Assembly (NCBI GenBank): GCA_946807835.1
Contig: OX327683.1
Coordinates: 811,001 to 875,000 of the forward strand
Direction: 5' to 3'
Source of the DNA: Ailanthus altissimus
Taxonomy: Eukaryota > Streptophyta > Magnoliopsida > Sapindales > Simaroubaceae
DNA length: 64,000 nt
In this document: piece after piece, positions 56,830 through 64,000 of the stretch
Layout of the letters: each line of letters starts with the position of its first letter
Position numbering within the stretch: the first letter of the stretch is position 1
Position numbers and translations under genes: made by a program
Notes under the pieces: generated by a model
The model's input: the letters and a program-made list of their open reading frames with translations, nothing else
Told to the model about the DNA's origin: nothing
Databases searched by the model: none

Positions 56830-57495
56830 ACAATCAAACACTCTATATGTTATGAAAGTTAAGCTCATAAATGGAGATGTCAATGTAGCAGCAAAAGAAT
56901 CCAACATTGAGTTATGACGTAAAATACTTGGCCAGATAAGTAAAAGAAAAGCTACAAGTTCTTAGCCAAAAAGAATGTTTTGCCTAGTTATGCAGATAAG
57001 TCTTTAATACCTTGTAATCATTATTTGATTATAAGGACAAATAGAGTTGCATTTCGTATATCACTTGACTTGATACATACTGATGCATGCATTATACAAA
57101 CTAGAATATGTGGTGTACCTTATTTGTAACTTTATTGATAAATATTCTTGAAAAGTGCTAGTTTTTGCTCTGAAATCTAAAGATAGGCGCTTGATTTCTT
57201 TAAAGAATTTCAAGTTAAGGTTAAGAGAGAGATAGAGAGGTATTAAAATAAGTAAGGACGGACAATGATAGTGAGTAAAGATGACCATTCGAGTAGTATT
57301 ATAGATTCTATGGTATTAGACTTTGAAAGACTATGCGAAAAGCTTCTCAACAAAATGGTATAAAAAAGAAGATGAATGGAACGATTCAAGAAAGAATCAA
57401 GTGCATACTTTCTGATGTAAAGCTAGCAAAATACTTTTTGGGTAACAAAATGCAAATTGTAGTTAATTTACCTAACCTTTCTCTTTTAGCTTTTT
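56830..57495 (+). pseudogene. copia pre-integrase and integrase core, plus strand, broken
   Basis: Frames read LYVMKVKLINGDVNVAAKES, then KNVLPSYADKSL (zinc region), LDLIHTD-like, VFALKSKD, VRTDND with its catalytic Asp near 57265, QQNGIKKKMNGTIQERIKCI at 57335-57395 and KLAKYFLGNKMQIVVNL. It stops abruptly at the T solo LTR insertion. Stops and small frameshifts are present. Confidence 0.7.
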
Positions 57496-57500
57496 GGATA

Positions 57501-59189
57501 ATGTACCTGTGAGAGTTTGTATTTATTAAGAGATTCAGTTATCATTTAATGTCATTAATTTTAACATTTTTATATTTTTAGCTTGAAATAAAGTGTTCTC
57601 TTTAAATTGTGATTAATGAATGTTATTTGCGCAGATTTAGGTAAAATAGACTTAACTCTCAATGTAAAAATCAAAATGAAAAAATTCTTAAACCTGGAGT
57701 AACATGACTTAATCTTACACAAACTTGAAAAATAGTTGAAAAGCCAATCCAACATGTTATAGGCCAAAAATTGAGATACAATAGAATTAGGTTACAACTT
57801 CCACTCAGCTTGATCGAAATGAAGAAATTCTTGAACCTGGAGTAACATGACTTAATCTTACACAAACTTGAAAAACAGTTGAAAAGCCAATCCAACATGT
57901 TATAGGCCAAAAATTGAGATACAATAGAATTAGGTTACAACTTCCACTCAGCTTAACCCAACTCATATATTTGAACCGTATTTCACAAAATACGTATTTA
58001 ATTGGTATAATTCTTAAAGCTGTGAAATACTGACTTAATTATCAATAACTCTTATGTTGATGCTAAAGTCCAAATTAGCCATTATCATGGACCAAATTGT
58101 ATTGCAAGTAGGTAAAAGGGTTGTTGGTCAAAATCTAACATATCTTTGGCATTTTGTCCATATCTCATTGGATACGCATCCAATTTGCATGAACCTGATG
58201 GTGATGGAAAGAAGAGATAAAATACTACAACTTTCACGTCGGCTAAAAAAAGTACATCGGTTATTTCCATTATCAAAAAGGTGTTGCAAGTGGGTTAATG
58301 TGTGGTTGGCCTAAATTATTGAAGATTGAAGTCACACTAAATATATTTTCATTTATTGCATATATAAGGACACTCTTAAGACATTTTCAACATTAGATAA
58401 TTCTCTCTTATTTTCTTTTCATTAACATGCATTGTAATCTAGGCTAAAGTTCGTGGCAAGCCTAAGAGATGAACTTTTATGTTTAATAAACTTACTTTTA
58501 TGCATTGATTCTTTGTCAAGAGCTACAAATGTTTGTAAGTTTAATTGTGCCTAAACTCTTATCTATTTTATTTCTTATATTCTAGACGTTATAATTCTCA
58601 TGTTTCATATATTTTCAGTCATGCTTTTTCTATGTGATTCTTGTTGAATTATAATTGTTATTGGTTACATTATTTTACATATTGATATTTTACTGCAATA
58701 TTGTCAATCAATATATTATCGATCTTGGATAACATGTAAAGAAAATAATTGTTTGATATTTAAGTTGATCTTTTACTGCAATATTGTCAAAATGATATAT
58801 TGTCGAGCTTAGATAACTTATATAAATGAACATAGTTTGTGTTAATGTTTACAAAAAGTTTAGTCATATCAAATATGCTATATTTTACATATCTTCTGAT
58901 TAATTGTTTTAGATGTAAAATTTTCAATTGAGTTATAAACCTTGAATTAAAAAGTAGAGTAGATTTATAAATCATAATTGTGATTCTCAAAGCTTGCTTG
59001 CATCATCATAAGACATTTTTCTCAATTCATAAACCAATCTATCTCATCCACTTAAACCAATTAATTATTTTTCTCCTTTGCTACTACTTTAATATTTTAC
59101 TTCACCAACCTATTTTGCCAAAAGCTTTTTCATAGGATCGACATCTCAATCTATATTACGATAGCCGCATTATATTTTGAGTGTAAATA
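57501..59189 (+). mobile_element. Solo LTR, family T, 1689 bp, with internal tandem duplication
   Basis: Collinear with 13106-14664 and ending GTGTAAATA. GGATA is present at 57496-57500 and 59190-59194, a target duplication. The extra length comes from a tandem duplication of about 143 bp (roughly 57675-57817 and 57818-57957). The open frames inside it are shadows. Confidence 0.75.
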
Positions 59190-59249
59190 GGATATCATAA
59201 GGTTTAAGTGTTAAACCCGAGTTCTTGACAAGTGGGACTTATGACTTTT

Positions 59250-60664
59250 ACCTTTTTATTAAATAGAAACCGCCATACATTAGCTGGATTAACTCAAATA
59301 TGCAACCTACGACATAGAGGATGTGTTGGATGAGTAGAACACTGCAAGTTTTAAAGTTATATATCAAGGGAGTTGATAATAAGACTGCATTTATTCCTCA
59401 TCAAAAGAAGAATGTATGCTGCTTCTTTCCTACCTCTTGTTTGGTTTCAAACCTGTATTTTTACGTCGAGGCATTACTCTTAATATAAAATATATCATTG
59501 AGCAACTAGATGATATAGCTCGACAAAAGGACATGTCTAACCTAAATGTGAGTTTGAATAAAGGAAATACTATGGAACTAAAGCAAGTGCACTTTATCTC
59601 CTATATTGACAAGTCTCAAATCACCAGTCGAGTTAAAAAGAAGAATGCTTTGATAGACATGCTGTTTGGCAACAAGAGTAGTGTAAAACAAAATGACCTC
59701 CACATCATCTCACTTATTGGGATATGTGGCATTGGCAAGACAACTTTGGCTCAACTCACCTGTAATAATGACGAGGTTAAAGAAAATATTGAAAAAAGAA
59801 TATAGCCCTACATATCGAATCTTTTTAATAAGTTCAGAATTGCTAATGCAATTATTAAAGCTCTAGAAGGTTCTACTATAAATCTTGAAGAGTTCCACTC
59901 TCTCACAATATATTGAAAAACTTATTATAGAAAAAAAAAAGTTGTCATAAATGATGCGTCCAATGAAAATTTTCGTGGATTTAAAATTTTATACAAATTT
60001 TTAAGGAATGGGTGCCAAAGAAGTAAGATTTTGATTACCATACATAAAAAGAGCAATTGCGAACATGATAGGATCAACCAATCGTGACATTATACCTATC
60101 GATGTATTGTATGAAGAAAGATGTTGGTCATTGTTTAAGCAACTAGCATTTTTTGATAAGTCTAGTGGGGAAAGTGAAAAATTAGAAAAGATTAGTCGAC
60201 TAATTGTAGGTAAGTGTAAGGGCTTACTTTTAGTAACGAAGACAATTGGGAGTCTTTTGTACTCTAAACATACACGAGTGGCAAACTATCTTAAATAATG
60301 AGTTATAAGAATTAGAAGAGTTAGAGCAGGATATTCTAGGCCTTTTGTTGTTAAGTTATAATGATTTTCCCTTTAGTAAAATGTTGTTTTTAATATTATG
60401 CTATTTTTCTAAATGTCTACCAAATTAGTAAAGATAAATTAATTAAATTATAGATGGCACAAAGTTATGTTAACGCAAAAGAAAACCAAGAAATAAAGAT
60501 GATTGGATAAAAATATGTTTTCATCTTAGTTACCCGCTCCTTTTTTCAAGAATTTGAATATAAAAACATATGATAATAATGTTATTATAAGTTGCAAGAT
60601 GCATGATATAGTGCATGATTTTGCCTATTATTCATGTAAGCAAGAATGTGTTACGATAAAAGTC
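59250..60664 (+). pseudogene. CC-NBS-LRR (NLR) resistance-gene relic, RGA type
   Basis: NLRs are intracellular immune receptors. Readable in order: the coiled-coil motif DIEDVLDE (59311-59334); FGFKPVFLRRGITL and IEQLDDIARQKD; the P-loop GICGIGKTT (59719-59745); a degraded kinase-2 (VVINDAS at 59941 for LVLDDVW); RSKILIT; ECW-like RCWSLFKQLAFF; a GLPL-type GLLLVTKTIGSLL near 60217-60255; and CKMHDIVHDFA with the MHD motif at 60599-60607. Many stops and shifts disable it. The LRR region is missing because a copia LTR begins at 60665; the rest may lie beyond the window. Confidence 0.88.
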
Positions 60665-61379
60665 TATTAAAATGGAAGCACACAAACAAGCAAAATCTCC
60701 AAAGCAAATAATAATGCAAAACAAGTTATTAAAAAATAAAGATAAATATGGGTAGAAGAAGAACACACAAAGAATTACGTAGTTCGGCAACTTGCCTACG
60801 TTCACGGTGGATTAAGATCACACTCTTCTCTTATGATGAATCACAAGGTACACACAAAGTATGCCTATTAAAAGAAAGATCACAAAGGACACTCTCTCTT
60901 GCACTCTAGGGATTTTCTCCCACAAAGAACCACAAAGATCTCTTGTTAATCACAAAGATTACTAAGATATGTTTACAAGCCAATTGATAACCTTTATATA
61001 GGCTTTGGGACGTCTTAGGTTTACCTTATATGTGTGGGAGTTGTATTAGGGAGTCCTGGAGAAAGTGAGAGACGAAATAAGAAAATTTTCTTATTTCGAG
61101 ATACTGTTTCCATCTCCAGCGCCGTGCCGCTAGGCTCAGGTCGCCACGGCGCTGGCGCACTTCTGCTGAGCGTAGCAGCACTGCTGTCCTGGCACCGCAG
61201 TGCTCAGGTTCTAGACTGGGTGCCACGACGCCCATGCCTGGTCACCGCAGCGCTAGAGCCTAGTGCTCCCTTCTTCATTTTTCACCTCCTTTCATGCCCG
61301 TCTTCGATCTGTGTGCACCATTCGCACTTGACTTGATCTCCAAATCATATTTCGATGATTTTTAATCAATATTCTCACA
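60665..61379 (-). mobile_element. 3' LTR of the minus-strand family-A copia, 715 bp
   Basis: TGTGAGAATATTGATT (61379) to CCATTTTAATA (60665), where siblings end CTTCAACA. The GC-rich repeat tract is at 61115-61255. Confidence 0.88.
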
Positions 61380-61397
61380 AATTCCCTCCTTGATTCA
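61380..61397 (-). other. Polypurine tract
   Basis: The minus strand reads AATCAAGGAGGGAATT directly before the LTR start. Confidence 0.75.
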
Positions 61398-61429
61398 AAA
61401 TCATCCACAAAGCAACTCGATCTCTCATT

Positions 61430-61960
61430 TTCTCATCTTTGGTCAACCTGACAAAATAGTGACTCCGGTTAAGTCCTTGCATAGAACGAACTTAACCAAG
61501 GGCAGTGGTTTAGTCAACATATCAGCAAGGTTTTTAGATGACGCTATCTTTATCAGACTAACTTCACAACTTTGGACAATCTCTTGAATATAACGAAGCC
61601 TCACATCAATGTGTTTTGACCTCTCGTGAAATACTTGATGCTTGCTTAGGTGTATGGTACTCTCGCTATCACAATACACACCGGTGTTCACATCTTTACT
61701 AGCCAATATCTCCGTACATATGTCCTTTAACCACACGGCTTCCTTGATAGCTTTACCAACAGCTATGTACTCTGCCTCTATGGTAGAAAGTGCAACCACA
61801 TGTTGTAAAACTGATCTTCAACATACACTACTCCCAAACACTGTAAATACGTAGCCTGTCAACGATCTTCTCTTGTCTAGATCACCTGCATAATCTGAGT
61901 CTACGTACCCTCTTACCATTTCATTACTGTCCTTATCCCCCTTATATATCAACTCATGCT
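61430..61960 (-). pseudogene. copia RNase H, minus strand
   Basis: An open frame of 118 codons (61443-61799) covers VALSTIEAEYIAVGKAIKEA, WLKDIC, YCDSESTIHLSKHQVFHERS, KHIDVRLRYIQEIV and SSKNLADMLTKPLP, the standard end of copia pol. Just upstream, GYVDSDYAGDLDKRRSLTGY can be read. This is the best preserved part of the element, but the RT in front of it carries stops. Confidence 0.87.
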
Positions 61961-62960
61961 TTGACGTTCCTTTGAGATATCTCAGAATCTACTTTACTAC
62001 AAGCCAGTGGTCCTTACCCAGATTCGCCTTGTATCTACTCACCACACTCACAGCCTGTGCTATGTCTGGTTTTGTGCAAACCATTGCATACATGATGCTC
62101 CCCACAGCGCTTGCATACGGTACTTTGCTCATCTTTAGTTTCTCTTTTTTGGATGTCGACGACTATACTACTGAAAGCCTAAAATGCATGGCCAAAGGAG
62201 TAGACACAGCCTTTACTTTGGACATACCAAATTTCTCCAGAATTTTAACTATATATCGCTGTTGGGACAAGAAGATAACATCTCTTCTTTCCCTCACAAT
62301 GTCCATACCCAAAATTCTCTTTGCTGCTTCCAAAATTTTCATTTTAAACTCACCACTTAACTGCTTTTTGATCTTCTATATTTTTTCCATATTCTTACAT
62401 GCGATCAACATATCATCGACGTTTAGAAGCAAATACATCATTTCACAACTTATGTTTTTGAAGTACACGTATCCATCATACTTGCTCCTACTAAAGCCAC
62501 AAGCCATTATAAACTCATCAAATCTCTTATACTACTGTCTAGGTGATTGTTTTAACCCATATAATGACTTCTTTAGTAAACAAGCATGATCTTCTTTACC
62601 GGGCACATCGAACCCCTGTGGTTATGCCATGTATATTGTTTCTTTGAGCTCCCTATGTAGAAAAGCTGTCTTTACATCCATCTGCTCTAGATGTAAATCA
62701 AGGTTTGCACACACGACTAACAAAATCCTAATAGATGTGTGTTTTACAACTAGAGAAAATATCTTGTGAAAATCAACTCCCTCTTTCTGAGTAAAACCTT
62801 ATGCTACTAACCTAGCCTTGAATCTTGTAGGCTCAATCCCCGGTATCCCCTCCTTCACCTTATACACCCTCTTGCACCCAACTAGCTTCTTTTGAGATCT
62901 CTCCACCAACTTCCAGGTATTGTTCTTCCTAAGAGAACTAATTTATTCTTCTATAGCCTA
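61960..62960 (-). pseudogene. copia reverse transcriptase, minus strand
   Basis: Readable pieces include FIMACGFSRSKYDGYVYF, LNVDDMLIACKNMEKI (box at 62412-62423), KKQLSGEFKMK, RILGMDIVRERRDVI and PDIAQAVSVVSRYK. The usual Y-V-D-D box is N-V-D-D. A few stops break the frame. The partner element at 19346-21300 has lost this box altogether. Confidence 0.83.
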
Positions 62961-63044
62961 CTGCCATTCTCTTTTATTTTCACTCTTCATAGCCTCACCA
63001 TATGTTATAGGCTCATCATACTCAATAGTGTAAACAGAATTAAA

Positions 63045-63998
63045 AGCACGTGCAACTAAGTCTGTTTGTACATACCTGGCTGGTGGGTTAATCGTTCTTC
63101 TTAACCTGTCTCTAGCAAGTTAGTACTCTTCAAGTTCTATCTCAGAAGTTCTAATCTTTCTTTGGGTGGACTTAGAGGAGCTTGCCGATGTTCTTGGTTC
63201 ATCTTCAAGGATCTCCTCATTGAAGTGTTGATCTAGGGGCATATCGGATCCATGTTCAGGCTCTACTTCAACTTCCATTGACTCGAGTGCCGAGTCTTCC
63301 TTGGGTACAGATTCTTCTTTCTCGTATTCTTGAAAGGTTTTCAGCATCGTCATCTCATCAAATATCACGTCATGGCTTATGATACTCCTTGGTGGTATCA
63401 AGCCTTTACACCATACCTTGTATCCTTTCACTCCTTCAAGATATCCTTTGAATATCCATTTGATAGCTCTAGGTTCCAACTTTACTTTCTTAACATATAC
63501 AAAGGCAGGGCAATCAAATATTCTAAGATGGTTATACTTCGGAGGATTGCCAGACTATTTCTCTTCTGGTGTCTTGAAGTCAATTGCTGAGGAGAGACTT
63601 CTGTTAATCAAGTAAGCTACAGTCACTACAGCTTCTCCCCATAATATTTTGGACATCTTTGCATTGGTAAGCATGCATCTAACCCTTTCAAGTAGGGTCC
63701 TGTTCATCCTCTCAGCTACCCCATTCTGCTGCGGTGTTGATCTTACTGTTCTATGCCTTGCAATCCCATGCTTAGTACAAAACCCATCAAGCTCTCTGTT
63801 GCAAAATTCAAGGCCGTTGTCAGTTCTCAATCTCTTTACCCTTTTGCCAGTCTGATTCTCAATAAGAACCTTCCAAGTCTTGAATACTTCAAAAGCTTAA
63901 TCCTTGCTCTTCAACACATAGACCCACAACTTCCTCGAATAGTCATCAATCAAGCTGAAAAAATACCTGGTACCACTACAAGTAGCTGTCTAAGCTAG
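63045..63998 (-). pseudogene. copia integrase and RT linker, minus strand
   Basis: The open frame 63555-63830 holds RTDNGLEFCNRELDGFCTKH, STPQQNGVAERMNRTLLERV and WGEAVVTVAYLINRSL, that is the second catalytic Asp and the Glu region of the DDE core. After a stop, MEPRAIKWIFKGYLEGVKGY and KVWCKGL (63120-63479) lead into an acidic linker. Upstream integrase lies beyond the window edge. Confidence 0.87.
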
Positions 63999-64000
63999 TC

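Larger units (their letters stand above)
60665..64000 (-). mobile_element. Ty1/copia family A, minus strand, 3' half, runs off the right edge
   Basis: On the minus strand: integrase, linker, RT, RNase H, purine tract, 3' LTR. The 5' LTR and gag are outside the window. The LTR is the same family as those at 21862 and 24521. It has inserted into the NLR relic just past the MHD motif. Confidence 0.9.

Noticed and set aside
61034..61336. Open frames of 69-100 codons over the family-A LTRs (also 22007-22195 and 24930-25256)
   Set aside because: They arise from the stop-poor GC-rich LTR tract on both strands and are not conserved as one frame among LTR copies.
1..64000. CRISPR arrays, rRNA or tRNA genes, operons
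   Set aside because: None seen. The sequence is plant nuclear DNA, and the repeats present are retroelement-derived or degenerate tandem repeats without spacer structure.

Overview
This window is eukaryotic nuclear DNA, almost certainly from a eudicot plant. It is AT-rich and dense in LTR retrotransposons of the Ty3/gypsy and Ty1/copia classes, several nested in one another. It has Met-tRNA-type primer binding sites, a plant CC-NBS-LRR resistance-gene relic and relics of plant LOG-type cytokinin genes. I see no intact host gene, rRNA, tRNA gene or CRISPR array; almost every coding stretch is broken by stops or frameshifts. I could not compute identities or search databases, so family names rest on motifs and alignments read by eye.

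Layout. 1-7635: the 3' part of a decayed Ty3/gypsy element (Tekay/Del-like), split by a 2.77-kb solo LTR (538-3310, minus) of its own family. The element ends in an LTR-like piece (about 5990-7635) that has no U3 and lacks two segments (84 and 489 bp) present in the solo LTR. Both missing segments begin GT and end AG, so they look like introns removed by splicing. 7636-8740: the broken copia sequence the gypsy element landed in. 9060-14664: duplicated intergenic blocks (here called Q, P, R), the tail of a LOG-like gene, and the 3' end plus LTR of a degenerate gypsy element (blocks S and T). 14665-22854: a broken copia element (family A) holding a 2.1-kb solo LTR, a T-LTR fragment and a family-A solo LTR. 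22855-34420: a second copy of the P/R/LOG/S/T arrangement, a minus-strand family-A solo LTR, two near-identical copies of an unidentified block (V), and a poly(A)-tailed non-LTR retroelement.

34421-39060: a minus-strand copia remnant (family B) whose LTR was entered by a young chromovirus-type gypsy element (34703-38292). That element has two 531-bp LTRs differing at four positions, an intact gag domain, and a pol reduced to an open deletion derivative. 39065-44540: a second poly(A)-tailed element, a degenerate minisatellite, and an inverted T-S-LOG block with a full-length but disabled LOG reading frame. 45100-53455: non-LTR-like sequence, more P/Q/R copies and a non-autonomous LTR family (D) in tandem. 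53456-60664: broken copia pieces, one apparently inverted, a T solo LTR with target-site duplication, and an NLR pseudogene cut off by a copia insertion. 60665-64000: the 3' half of a minus-strand family-A copia element running off the right edge.

Read together, this looks like a decayed tandem cluster of LOG-like genes next to an NLR locus, expanded by segmental duplication and broken up by successive rounds of retrotransposon insertion. The most novel signal is the apparently spliced LTR.
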